This document shows positions 10,101 to 19,959 of a DNA stretch of 64,000 bases, piece after piece; position 1 is the stretch's first letter, and each line of letters starts with the position of its first letter. The DNA comes from Posidonia oceanica. Lineage: Eukaryota; Streptophyta; Magnoliopsida; Alismatales; Posidoniaceae. Location: NCBI GenBank assembly GCA_037176725.1, contig JAZBRS010000035.1:48432001-48496000 (forward strand). The letters run 5' to 3'. The position numbers and the translations under genes are program-made. Below the pieces are notes generated by a model. It saw only the letters and a list, made by a program, of their open reading frames with translations, had not been told where the DNA came from and made no database searches.

Positions 10101-12997
10101 AAGCAAAATGTACCTGAGTCCGCGTCTGAGATGTCCTCCCGACGTCAGTGGTTCCAGAAGTGGCCGGCGGCGTTCGTCCAGTCGCTGCGGGTGCTGTCGG
10201 CTGCTCGCGAGGGATGGAGTGGCTTCAGAACGTTCCTCCGGAGCTTCCTGATCGACCGAACGCAAGCTTCGCAGCTCAGGTGGTGATTCGGCCGATTTGG
10301 GTTCACAGGTGACAGCCGGAGGCCGGGGGGTGTCTGCTGCTCGTCGGCTCGGATGGAGCCTTCCGGGAGATTGCTGGAGGTTCGGCGAGTGAAGTTGGAT
10401 GCTCGGAGAGGTCTTCTGGAGAGCGGGGAGTGGAATTGAGGATTGGGTCGATTTCTGGGCTGAAACGAAGCAAGGTGTTTGTTGCGGAATTTAAGGTCTG
10501 TGGTGGATGGTTTGGTTTTCTGCTAGGTGGCCTGGAAAGGTGGATGTCTGGTGGATTTCCGGGTGGAGTTTGGGAAGAAGCTGCGGGCTGTGGTGAGGGG
10601 AATTGTGTGATGGGTTGCGTTGGACTGCAGGTGGCTTCAGGTGGTGTTTCAGGGCAGGTTAGGTGGTGGAATGGCCAGGGAGCGATGCTGGGAAATGACT
10701 GGGTTTCTGGGTGAAATTGGGGGAGTGATTGGGAGGGAAATTGAGGCCTGAACGGGTGCTGGTTTTCTGAGAAAGGAAGAAGGAGGTTTTCTGAATTTGG
10801 GAAGGAATGTGAGAGGTTTTGAGGAGTCGGAAATGGTGTGGGATTTGGGTTTTTCTCTGGGATGCCAAGGACTCCCGAACGCTCTCTTCTGCTCTCTCCT
10901 CTCTCTGGAATTGGAAGGATGAAGAGGAAGAAGGGAGAACGAGTCGCACAGGTGGGGAAGAAGTGAAATTCTGGTCTGATAACTCTCAGGTGGCTTGCTC
11001 TCTCTGGGTCGCTCTTGTTTGCTCTGGATTGCTCTCTCTGGATCGCTCACTGCCAACTACTGACGAGGTTGAAGGACGCAGGCTTAAAAATGAGGAGAAG
11101 CTGCCGGTACGCGTGCTGGAAATTTGAAATCAACGGCGTCGCACTGCAGCTGAAAGGGGACGGATGCCGGCGAGGCAACGGGCATTGAATGCCTCCCGGA
11201 ATCGACGCTGAGACAGGAGAGAGCGGCGAGCTGCTGTAGATGAAAGGATGGAGCTTCGAAATTTAAATGGGAGGAGGGAAAGGCAGCTGGCTCGCAGGAG
11301 AGGAAAGCTGGCTGAAAATAAAAAAAAAAGCAGAAGGAAGAAGAAGGGTGGAGAAGGCGGGCCGGACTGTGGGCCGAAGGAAGAAAACAAAAACAAAAAA
11401 TAAAAAGAAGAAACGGGCCAAAGGGCCCAGTAAAGAAAAGAAAGAAAGAAAAAGAGAAGTAAGAAAGAAAGAGAGGGTAGAATAGGGAAATAAAATTAAT
11501 AAAAAGGAACTAAAAATAAATAAAAATGCCAGAAGGGTTGTGCTGTAGATTAGGATTTTAATTAAAATTTTTAATGGTCATTTTGAGTTGATTAATGTGT
11601 TTTGGGCTTGATTAGGGTTTTAGGGCTTTGGTTTTGTTTTTAATTGGTTTTCACTTGATTAAATGTTTGTTAAACCTTTTTTAAATTGTTTTTAAAAATT
11701 TTATTTCCCTTGTTGGACACTTAGGATATTAATTAGGATTTTTTAGGATTTAATTTCGTATTAATCAAGGTTGGTTTTAGGTTTTTAAGTTTTAGTCTTC
11801 TTAGGGTTTCTTCCTTTTTAAGTCTTTTAAGTTATGTTTTGATTTTTATTTATTGATTTTTCTTGAAGTTTTTAGTTGGATTTTTCTGGTTTGATAGAGT
11901 GTTTTCAAGTCTTTCAGATGTGTTTTTCTCTTCTTTTTTAATTAAGTTTTTAACTTGTTTTTCTTATGTTTATTAGGTTAAGTCTTTTGCCTTCTTTAAT
12001 TACTTGTTTTAGTGTTTGATTTTTAATTCTTCTTTTTTAGGGTTTGTCTTTTAATTCTTCTGATGGGGTTTTTATTTTTGGCGGGTTTTGATTTTATTTT
12101 AGCCTTTTCCTTGATTTTTCAGTGTTTTCTTTTGATTTGTTTTGCATTTTTTAGCTTGCATGTTTGGTTTTTCTTTTAACTTGATTTAGTTAAGTTTAAG
12201 TTGTTAATAGCTTGTTTAATATTTTTTTAATTGTTTTTCTTAGGGTTCTGATTTGTTTCTTTTGTGTTTTGAGATTTTACAGATTTTTATGGGTTTTTGT
12301 GGATTTTTGCAGAAGGGAGAAAAGAAAAAGAGAAGGAAGAAAGAAATGGAAAAAAGAGGGAGATAAGAGGAAAAGAGATAGGTTGGAGGAAAACGATTTT
12401 TTTAAAATTCAGAAAAAGTGTTAAAAATAAAGTAAAAATAGGGATAAGATAGAGGAAGGGTAGAAGCACAGAGGGGGCCCACAGCCAGACCAGAAAAAGG
12501 ATAAGAAAGGGATGAAGAGAGAGATGATAATCAGGAGAGAGAGAGGAGAGAGAAAATGATAATCCCGGGGAGAGAAAAGGATAATTTGGGTGAAAGAGGG
12601 TCTTAATGGTCTTGGAATGGGGTGAGAATTGGTGAGTGGGTATTCTAGGGTTTGAAGTCTTGGTTCTGAAGTTTTGGTTTGATTCTAAGGAGGTTTTGGA
12701 GGGGTTTCAAGGTGTAGAAAAAGGGTAGTTTCACCTAGGTTTTCTAGGGTTTTTGGGAATGGGTTAGGTTTGGAAATTTCTAAGTTCTTGGGTAGGTTTG
12801 TTGGGTGGATAGTGGTGGATTTTCCTATGGTTTTTGGTTAGGTTTTGAGGTTGGGAAGGGGGGTAAAGGTTTGGGCCAAGACAGGCTGATTTTGAAGGGT
12901 AAAGAGGAGGGTTAGGGTTAGGGTTTGGTTGGGGTTTGAACCAGCAATCACCAGGAGGGCTCCAAGGGTCCGGGCCTGCCAAGATGGGGTGTCAACA
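7166..12997 (-). mobile_element. E2 3' LTR (left copy, 5832 bp)
   Basis: Read on the minus strand it starts TGTTGACACCCCATC and ends GGGATCGCTACA. Recognisable parts in plus coordinates are: a primer-binding-site-like AGAGTCGCCA (7281-7290); a 73-bp block shared by all LTRs here (7468-7540); a short array of 30-bp GCACGCAAAAC units (7845-7935); a buried copy of an LTR end (8176-8250); a GC-rich section (9640-10430); an A/G-rich section (11290-11490); a T-rich section (11570-12290); and GGTTAGGG-like sequence near 12900. The ORFs inside it recur in the right LTR only because the LTRs are duplicates. None resembles a known protein. Confidence 0.93.
7845..7935 (-). repeat. Short array of ~30-bp GCACGCAAAACGGTGCC units in E2 LTR
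   Basis: About three units have the form GGCAC-GCAAAACG-GTGCC, in which GGCAC and GTGCC can pair. The right LTR has the same array at about 20640-20730. S7 and E8 carry expanded versions of 10-11 units. Confidence 0.75.
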
Positions 12998-13010
12998 GAT
13001 GCCCCTCCCT
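12998..13010 (-). other. E2 polypurine tract
   Basis: On the minus strand AGGGAGGGGCATC lies directly before the LTR start TGTTGACACCCC. It has the same position and nearly the same sequence as in E1, E4 and E8, and it lies within the nested inverted repeat 12986-13061. Confidence 0.85.
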
Positions 13011-13061
13011 GAGTGAGGGCAAGCGGAGCACGGCCGCTGCTCAGGGTTGACAAGACACCCC

Positions 13062-13890
13062 ATCTGACCGGCGGGAGCAGCGGGTTGCTATGGGCGTGAG
13101 CTACTTATTCGGCGGATGCACCGAAGATCGTAGCTCGTTGCTGCAATGCAAGATGCTTGGTGCAGATGGATGAATGCTAAGTGTGTAAATGATATGCTTA
13201 TGCTAAAGCTTACTGCGCTGTACTCCTCTGGGGGAAAGCGAGATGGTGCATGCACGCGGGAGGGTGGAAAATGCAATGCAAGATCGCCGGACAATACTTC
13301 GGGAGAGTCGGGCGAGGGGGTGCGCTGAGCGGTGTGCAGCTCTAACGCGGGGGCGCCGTTTGCCAAGCTTCTGCTGTAGGCATAGGCGATGCAAGTGCTG
13401 AAAGTAAAGGCTGGAAAGTAAAGATGCTGGAAAGTAAAGTGCTGAGAAGTAAATATGCTGTGGATGTGCATGCGGTGGCGGGCGCGGGCCCGGGAAGGCG
13501 AAGTGCGGAAGTTGGTGTAAGGACCACAGAGGAGTAGTAGCGCAATGAGGGTGCAATGTTATGCAATGCTATGCAGTGGAATGCAGGGTATAAACAGCGG
13601 GGCACCGGGCATACGGAACCGGGAAAACGATCCCAAGGCCGCATACTACTGCGAGTATCATCCAAGGCCGGCAAGCTGCGAAAGTCATGCGGGTGCCGAG
13701 GATGATACCTTAGGCAATACACGAGCCAGGAGTTCGAATCCCAAGCACGCCCTGTCCATGCAATGATGAAATGCAATACTAGGACTGACTCTACGGAGAA
13801 CACAATGAAGCTATATGATGTTATGCAATGCAAATGCTGATGATATGCCATGATATGCAACAGAATGCTATTTACTCTACAATGAAATGC
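13062..13890 (-). other. E2 ATGCAA-rich region between hairpin arrays and polypurine tract
   Basis: The stretch is rich in ATGCAATGC, GATGCTGG and related words. I see no gene. It contains one match to the RNA polymerase III B box, GTTCGAATCC at 13732-13741, on the plus strand. A weak A-box-like TGCCGAGGATG lies at 13694-13704. The other elements do not share this match. Confidence 0.6.
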
Positions 13891-13894
13891 GGTG

Positions 13895-14045
13895 ATAAGT
13901 TAACGGACCTATCGCCGGATAGTTAGGGCTATCAGCCCGCTGAGGAGTTAACGGACTCGTCACCGGATAGTTAGGGCTATCAGCCCACTGAGGAGTTAAC
14001 GGACTCGTCACCGGATAGTTAGGGCTATCAGCCCACTGAGGGTGG
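13895..14045 (-). repeat. E2 hairpin array 1, ~48-bp units
   Basis: Three tandem units of about 48 bp have the form GAGTTAACGGACTCGTCACCGG followed by ATAGTTAGGGCTATCAGCCC. Each unit has two stems: GAG/CTC or GATAGG/CCTATC type, then GGGCT-ATC-AGCCC. They are diverged copies of the E1 and E4 units on the corresponding strand. Confidence 0.85.
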
Positions 14046-14132
14046 AAAGGGGGCGGGATACCGAGCCAGGCAGAGGCCCAGAGATGCTCCCGCGACAGTT
14101 GGGGATGTCAGCCCAAACGAGGATGGAAATGG

Positions 14133-14358
14133 GATACCGAGGGGCAGCAAACAAGATGCCCCTGGTATCAGGATGATACCAAGGGACAGTCGAAGCGCTC
14201 CTGGTACCGAAATGCGAAGATGGATAGATGAATGGATGATAGGTTGACGAACCTATCGCCGGGCAGTTAGGGGTGCCAGCCCAGATGCAAAGAAAGAGGG
14301 GGACGATACCATAAGGCAGCCGAAAAAGATGCCCCTGGTATCAGAATGATACCAGGGG
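14133..14358 (-). other. Two three-segment alternative hairpins in E2
   Basis: Copy one is GATACCGAGGGGCA (14133-14146), TGCCCCTGGTATC (14157-14169) and GATACCAAGGG (14175-14185). Copy two is GATACCATAAGGCA (14305-14318), TGCCCCTGGTATC (14330-14342) and GATACCAGGGG (14348-14358). In both, the middle segment is complementary to each neighbour, so two exclusive hairpins are possible. The outer pair of copy two forms a perfect 12-bp stem with a 3-base loop (14332-14358). Confidence 0.7.
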
Positions 14359-14399
14359 ACAGCTGAAGCGCCCCTGGCACCAGAATGCAAAGGGTGGAT

Positions 14400-14520
14400 G
14401 AACAGGCGGATGGATGAGAGGTTGACGAACCCATCGCCGAGCAGTTAGGGGTGCCAGCCCGAGATGATAGGTTAACGGACCTATCGCCGAGCAGTTAGGG
14501 TTGCCAGCCCGGATGCAAAG
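14400..14520 (-). repeat. E2 further diverged hairpin units
   Basis: Units such as GAGGTTGACGAACCCATCGCCGAGCAGTTAGGGGTGCCAGCCC (written here as GAGGTTGACGAACCCATC plus the GGG-TGCCA-GCCC hairpin) and GATAGGTTAACGGACCTATC continue the array with more divergence. Confidence 0.7.
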
Positions 14521-14540
14521 AATGAGGGAGGCGAATGGAT

Positions 14541-15970
14541 ACATAGAAAACGGGAAACCCCCCGTGATGGGTGTGCAATGGTCTCAGCGCGGGCATGCTT
14601 CGTAGCATCACAAGGTGACAAACGAGAGACATGCCGGTCATCAAGGACCTACCCAACGCGGTGGGCGGCAAAACTTTTTGAAAGACGCAGAGCCTCTGAG
14701 CGAGGTTAGGCAAAAGTGCTCATCCTTGACTCCGGTTTTCGAAAACAGAGAGGAAAGAAGGTGATAGTATATTACAGCATGCATTTTTTGGGTGGCCTTG
14801 GACTCAAAGCAACTGCCAAGAGGGTGCTTCTGCACTTCCTGACTCAGGAGACTCGATCCTCGAGCAGCGCCATGCCGAGTTGTGGTCGGTGGCTCTCTTT
14901 CTCACTCTTGGCTCAGGATGAGGCTTTGGCTTCGCAGAGAATAGCCTTTGGCTGCAGGCAGGTAGTAGAAGCGGTGGATGCAGTTTCACAACCTCCGTCT
15001 TAATTCCTCGGGGACCGACTACCGCTTTTGACGCTCACAGGATGATGTTTCTTTTCCCCTCATGAGTGATTGGATCTGCATCTGGCCTTCTTGGAAATGA
15101 GTGTTGTCTGCACAGGGGTTGGAGCGTGCTGCTGCGCTCGGAGGGTGGGGCCAGGTCCTCCATATATGATGTCTTGTGCAATTGCCAGTGTGGCGCTTGA
15201 TGCTGATAACTGAGGTGGCTTAGACGCTCGTCCGAATCACTCCTCTCATGAGTGCCTTCTTTCTTCAACTTCTTTCTTCATTTTTTCTTTTGTGCTCAGC
15301 ATGCATATCAAGGTATCATATTCTTTTGCTCACATGATCTCTATTCTTTTGGATATGCATGACTTCGCCCTCTTGGGGTAACAGTCCCTGATGAGGCATT
15401 AAGAGTTTGGCTGATCCGCGTACACCCTCAGCCTCTGCAATGTGTGCTCACAGCCTCTGGCTATGCTCTGCTCTGCTTCGGTCCTCTCCATGTTCGGTGG
15501 ACTCTCTTGATAAGGTGGATCCTGCTTGTAGTGTTCTGAAACTCAGCGGGATGCTCTATTCTGCTCTCAGTCTCACTTTGTGGCCACATGCAAGAGATGG
15601 CGTTGCTCGGGTGAGACCTACCTGAGACCGTCGCTGCTTGACATCCCCTAGGCGCTGCTTGCTTGTCCATAGCCAGGTTTCTGATTATACAAATGTTTAT
15701 GGGTTTTGTATTTTTTAGAAGGGAAGGGACAAGCATGTTTTTGGGTTTTTGCATTGGTTTTGTATTTTTTATGGTTTTTAAGGTTTAAGAAAACATAAAA
15801 GGGAAAACCGACAGCAATGCGAGAAAATATTTTTACATTTTTTGATTTTCTTGATTTTTTTGGCGTTTTTGCTTTACAGGATGCATGAAATGACATGTAT
15901 GTGGAAGGTGATATGCATGATGACAGATATGTACAGGATGGCATGAATGCATGAGATGTTAGCTATGTGC
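14541..15970 (-). other. E2 internal stretch of unknown origin (1.4 kb)
   Basis: Nothing here resembles pol, gag, the E1/E8 spacer or the LTRs in this window. Its composition is even, unlike the surrounding repeats. It has a CTCATGAG word at 15059 and again near 15246. ORFs of up to about 98 codons exist on both strands with no motif I recognise. It sits where pol and the second ORF would be in a full element, so it may be what was left or captured when E2 lost pol. Confidence 0.5.
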
Positions 15971-15975
15971 AGAGG

Positions 15976-16235
15976 AAGGTGATAGGTTGACGGACCTATC
16001 GCCGAATAGTTAGGGATATCAGCCCGAATGATAGGTTAACAGACCTATCGCCGAGCAGTTGGGGTTGCCAGCCCGAGGATGACAGGTTAACGGACCTATC
16101 GCCGAATAGTTAGGGATATCAGCCCGAGGATGATAGGTTAACAGACCTATCGCCGAGCAGTTAGGGTTGCCAGCCCGAGGATGATAGGTTAACGGACCTA
16201 TCGCCGAATAGTTAGGGATATCAGCCCGAATGATG
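15976..16235 (-). repeat. E2 hairpin array 2
   Basis: About five to six tandem units of roughly 46-50 bp alternate between two versions. One has GATAGGTTAACGGACCTATC with GAATAGTTAGGGATATCAGCCC. The other has GAGCAGTTAGGGTTGCCAGCCC. In the element's sense the first stem is GATAGGT-CCGTTA-ACCTATC, 7 bp. The array lies close behind gag rather than near the polypurine tract. Confidence 0.85.
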
Positions 16236-16239
16236 AGAT

Positions 16240-16531
16240 GGATGCAAGAAGCAGAAGAGATGCATGCTTTTTAATGAGTTTTGTTAATTTTATACTTTTT
16301 ATGATTTTCAGGCAAGGCGAAAAACCAAAAAAAAACAAAACAAAACGGAAAGAAAAGACAAAGCAGAAAACAAAAGAGAGGTTAGAAGGACTTACCTGGA
16401 TGGCGTTGTGCCTGGTCGTGCTGTCGACGCTGCCATTGCATCTCCGAGCGTCCCTCGGACGAGATAGGGAGGATGGAAGAAGGGGATCGCGCCGATGGGG
16501 ACCAGAAGGATCCATCGGAGCAGAGCGGGAT
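16240..16531 (-). pseudogene. E2 remnant of the gag-to-pol junction
   Basis: On the minus strand the frame from 16515 reads SESRSAPMDPSGPHRRDPLL-like residues. It continues the gag reading after a frameshift near 16530. The E3 fragment has the same segment (28400-28460), which identifies it as the end of gag. The sequence then carries CCAGGTAAGTCCTTCT (GTAAGT at 16390-16395), a strong splice-donor look-alike, and turns into T-rich sequence. No protease follows. Confidence 0.65.
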
Positions 16532-18679
16532 TCAGAAAAGATTGGGGTAACCCCCCGAGGTTCCGGCGAAGGAAGGATTGACTATACTAGGGCGTGCATG
16601 TGCAAGTGCAGGTGTATGTGTATGTGTAGGCTCCTGCTCGCCAACGCTGATGATCCTGCGGTCGATCAGGCGTTGAACGGCATCCTGGAGAGCGAGGCAG
16701 CTGTCCGTCGAGTGCCCGGTGGCCCGATGGAAACTGCAGAACTGATCCGTATCATGCCACCACGGAGGGGGGTTTGGTGACGGACGGACAGCCGGGAGTC
16801 TCAGGAGCGACTCAACTTGAGGGAAGATGACACTCAGTGGTCCGGGGAGAGGCGTGTAATCACACTCAGCCCGACAAGGTCGTCTTTGCCCTGGGTGGAG
16901 TCCTTGCCGAGCGGGTGCGACGTGATGCACGGGCTCGACGGTGGCAGTGTGCTCAGTGGGTGCAAAATTAGGTGCGTGCTCTAGCGAAAAAGGGTCTAGT
17001 TGACTCTCTGCATAGGCAGGCTCCTCAAGAAGATCGACACATAACTCGGAGAGCTGTTCGGAGCGGTCAGGAGTGGAGCTGTTGTTGTTGTTGCTGCGGC
17101 CGCTGTTGTTGGAGGTGTTGGCCTGCCTAGCCAATGCAGAAAGTGAGGGGAAATGCCCACTTCGCAGCGAGCTTTCCACGCGGACACCAGCCCTAATCAG
17201 CGATGCATGACTAGTGATGTGCTAGATGCAAAGCAGAGTCCCAATCACTGGCAGCACCCCTTTAACAATCATCTCGATAGAATCCTCCTCGGAGGGTTTA
17301 TCTTTGACTTGGGCGGCTAAGGAACGCCAGCGACCGACATACTCCCTGAATGGCTCTTGGGGTCTCTGCCGGATGGCGACGAGATCCTCCCTCTTGGGGA
17401 TCAGGTCAAGGTTGAAAGCATACTGCTCAAGGAAGGCCTGAGAAAGATCCGTCCAAGTTCGAACCGTGGCCATGTCAAGGGAAGTGAACCACTTGAGCGC
17501 GGGGCCGGCTAAACTCTTCTGAAACAGGCGGATAAGGAGCCTTTCATCAGCCTGAAACTGAGCAAGGTCCCCGCAGTATGCCTTCAGATGCGAAATAGGA
17601 CAGCCTTTACCATTGTATTTGTCGAAGACCGGGATGCGGAACTTCGAAGGGAGTGCGGCCTCGGGAAAGAGACAAAGGTCGCGAAACTGGTAAGACTGGT
17701 GGTCCTTGCCCTGCACTAGACGTAGTGCTTTCTCCAGAACATCCATCCTGTCATTGATGGGGTCTGGATTGGTTGCCATAGGAGATGAGGCAACAGGGGC
17801 AGAGACCACATACGCCGAGTGGGTCGCACCTAAGTGCTCCTCCGGATCCACCATCACGTCGCCTGGTGGAGCAACGGGATGGCCGACGTATCCGTGCGTG
17901 CATGCAGTGTAGGCAGGAAAGTATGCTGGGTTCTGAACCTGATGCAAGGGAGATGGATGAGCAATATGTTGTGTAGTGCGATATGTAGATTGTTGGAGCA
18001 ACAGTTGCTGCACTGGCGCGATGCCAGGCAACGAGCTAATGGGATACTGTGCTCCAACCAGTCCGAAAGACTGATCACCAGAAAAGGGAGTTGTATGCAG
18101 TGCATGGTGTTGTGCAGAAACAGGAGACAGATGCCGCGCCCTCATCACCAGAGCAGTGTGTAGCTGGGGCGATGGTCTGGGCGGGAGTGCAGTGTGTGCA
18201 ATGGCAGGCCGCAGAGGAACCTCAGGGGCAACAGGAATGCAAGAGGGTCGAACTGATAGAGCTATACCCTGCAGTGTGTGGGCAAGGTCCATCAGGTGCC
18301 AATACCGCGCTTCAGGGGACCCGTGAGTGGGAACACTGAATTGCAGAACAGGCCGGGAGGCGGACTCAAGAGATTGAGAACCTAAAGCAAAGGTCGCCGT
18401 AGTAGAAGGGATGTCAGGAGCGACATATCCCAAGGACGAAGGAGTCAGAGGCGCCTCTGGAACGCAAGGGGCGGTCATCGAGACAGATTCGACGACCGGA
18501 TCCAGAGTGGCGCAAGTTTGCCAAAGACCCGCAGCAGAAGGGAGTGCCCTAGACGCCTGAGGATCGAATCCTGGTGTCATAGAGGGCACAGAGCGAACAG
18601 AAGTGAAATCCGGAGGAACCCAAGTGGTAAACCCCTCCGAATCATCGGTAAAGTGGAGCCCACTGACAGACTGGGCCAT
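16532..18679 (-). pseudogene. E2 gag polyprotein, one in-frame stop
   Basis: Gag forms the virus-like particle that packages the element RNA. The start at 18679 (MAQSVSGLHF) matches the start of the E5 gag (MAQQVSEPMF), which fixes it. The first 485 codons hold a Pro/His/Gln-rich N-terminal region, a short coiled coil (about 306-325, RMDVLEKALR) and a Retrotrans_gag domain (about 345-485: FDKYNGKGCPISHL, FQKSLAGPALKWF, RTWTDLSQAFLEQY). A TAG at 17222-17224 interrupts the frame, which then continues to 16532 with an FCSFHRATGHSTDSC zinc-knuckle-like motif. Apart from this stop and a frameshift at the end, it is the best-preserved coding sequence in the window. This suits an element that moved recently. 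Confidence 0.9.
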
Positions 18680-19940
18680 TGCTGACTGAGTCTAAGTGAG
18701 CAGAAACTGCGACGAGAGAGAAAGAAGTAAAGCCTAAAGAAAGCTACCACCAGAAGTGACAAGTAGCTCAGAGGAAGGACGCTCAGAGTCTGGGCAGCGG
18801 ATCCCGCACGTACCTGCAAAAGAGTAAAGATGTTAGAGGCTGTATGCAATAAAGAGTTATTAGGGGTGGCATGAATGGCATACATGCAAGTGAATGTCCT
18901 AAGATGCACTCTCTCACCATGCAAGTCCTGAGTAGATGACCTACTAAGACACACTCAAGGGTAGTGGGTTTAGACAGACTCCAGGTCAGAAAAAGCAAGT
19001 TCCCTGTCGAACTCCTGGCCCAAAGCTCAGGTAATAACAGGGTTGTGCGTTGGTGGCCTCTACCCCACCAAAGCGTGGGTGGTACCCTCTACTAACACCG
19101 ACACGACCCCCGGACAAGGGGGGACAGACCGACTGACTCGCGCCACGCTCAAAGCGGTGGAACAAGAGGCCGGGACTGTCCTTCGCAGACTGTGGGTGGA
19201 CTCAGAAGAGAGGATGCATGCTTTCTAAGATGAATCAATCATGCGAGATGCTTTGGAGTCTTTTACTTGCGTTTTATTAACCAGAAAGGGGGAAAATTGC
19301 AAGTTATCGGCTCTAGTTGTGCTTAGAAGTTATTGTTTAGCTTTATTGTAGCTTTTAAGTTAAGCAAAAGGGAGAGCAAACATGTTTCTACTGTCCTAGG
19401 CATGGCATGAGCGAAAGGGAAGAAAATCAGTCAGACACGGCAGGCAAACAACATACGACACAGCAAAAGGCAAGTGCATGGCATGTGCGAGTGTTTGTGA
19501 GCATAATGGTGAAGAAAAAACATTCATCAAGTCAAAAGGCATGCATGTGCGTGCGTAGTGACATAGCAAAGGTGTAAAAGAAGCATTCAACATTCAAAAA
19601 GCATGTATTGTTGCCAAACAAGTATGTAGACATGCAATGTGCGATAACTAAGGCAGTAATAAGCAAGTAAGGCAAGGAAAATAAAGACAAGTAAGCTGTA
19701 AAGGAAGTAAGAGCATAAGCAAGACAATAAGTAAACAAACAAGCAGAGAAGCAAAGCCAAGCGAAAGGGAGCGCAAACCGAGACGAAAGGGGTGCAAAAC
19801 CTAGGCAAAGTAGCCACAAAGTGACTTTCTAGGAGTTTGCACAGAAAAGCGAGCAAAACAGGCAAAGAAGGCACACAAGACGGGCAAAACTGCGAAAACA
19901 GGCGAGCAAAAAGCCAGGAACGAAAGCCGGAGTCTAGCAG
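18680..19940 (-). other. E2 5' leader between primer-binding site and gag
   Basis: This is untranslated sequence about 1.26 kb long. Part of it (about 18820-19230) is homologous to the E5 leader. A candidate intron lies at 18814-18917 in minus sense, from GTGAGAGAGTGC to TTTGCAG. The part nearer the primer-binding site is rich in AAGCAAG and GCAAAAC words, like the LTR. Confidence 0.65.
18814..18917 (-). other. Candidate leader intron in E2 (104 nt)
   Basis: In minus sense the segment starts CATG/GTGAGAGAG and ends TACTCTTTTGCAG/GT, after a pyrimidine-rich stretch. The E5 leader has a matching pair at 48464-48575 (GTGAGAGAGAGC to TTTGTCCCTCAG). Matching positions in two diverged elements support a real intron. 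No transcript evidence is available. Confidence 0.35.
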
Positions 19941-19958
19941 TCCCCAGCGGAGTCGCCA
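19941..19958 (-). other. E2 primer-binding site
   Basis: On the minus strand TGGCGACTCCGCTGGGGA starts one base after the LTR end GCTACA. It begins TGG, complementary to the CCA end of a tRNA. The sequence is of the kind seen in Tat/Ogre-like elements, which I believe use tRNA-Arg; the tRNA identity was not checked. It fixes the element's orientation. Confidence 0.85.
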
Positions 19959-19959
19959 C

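Noticed and set aside
9539..10265. ORFs of about 135 codons in the GC-rich part of the E2 LTR, repeated at 22334-23060
   Set aside because: The repetition is due to the LTR duplication. The composition is GC-rich with overlapping ORFs in several frames, and the same region in E8 and S7 does not keep the protein.
12900..12930. Telomere-like GGGTTAGGGTTAGGG
   Set aside because: Only two to three units occur, not the plant TTTAGGG type in tandem, within a G/T-rich part of an LTR that is repeated in the other copy.
19941..19958. A tRNA gene at the primer-binding site
   Set aside because: Only the 18 bases complementary to a tRNA 3' end are present. No tRNA body is there.
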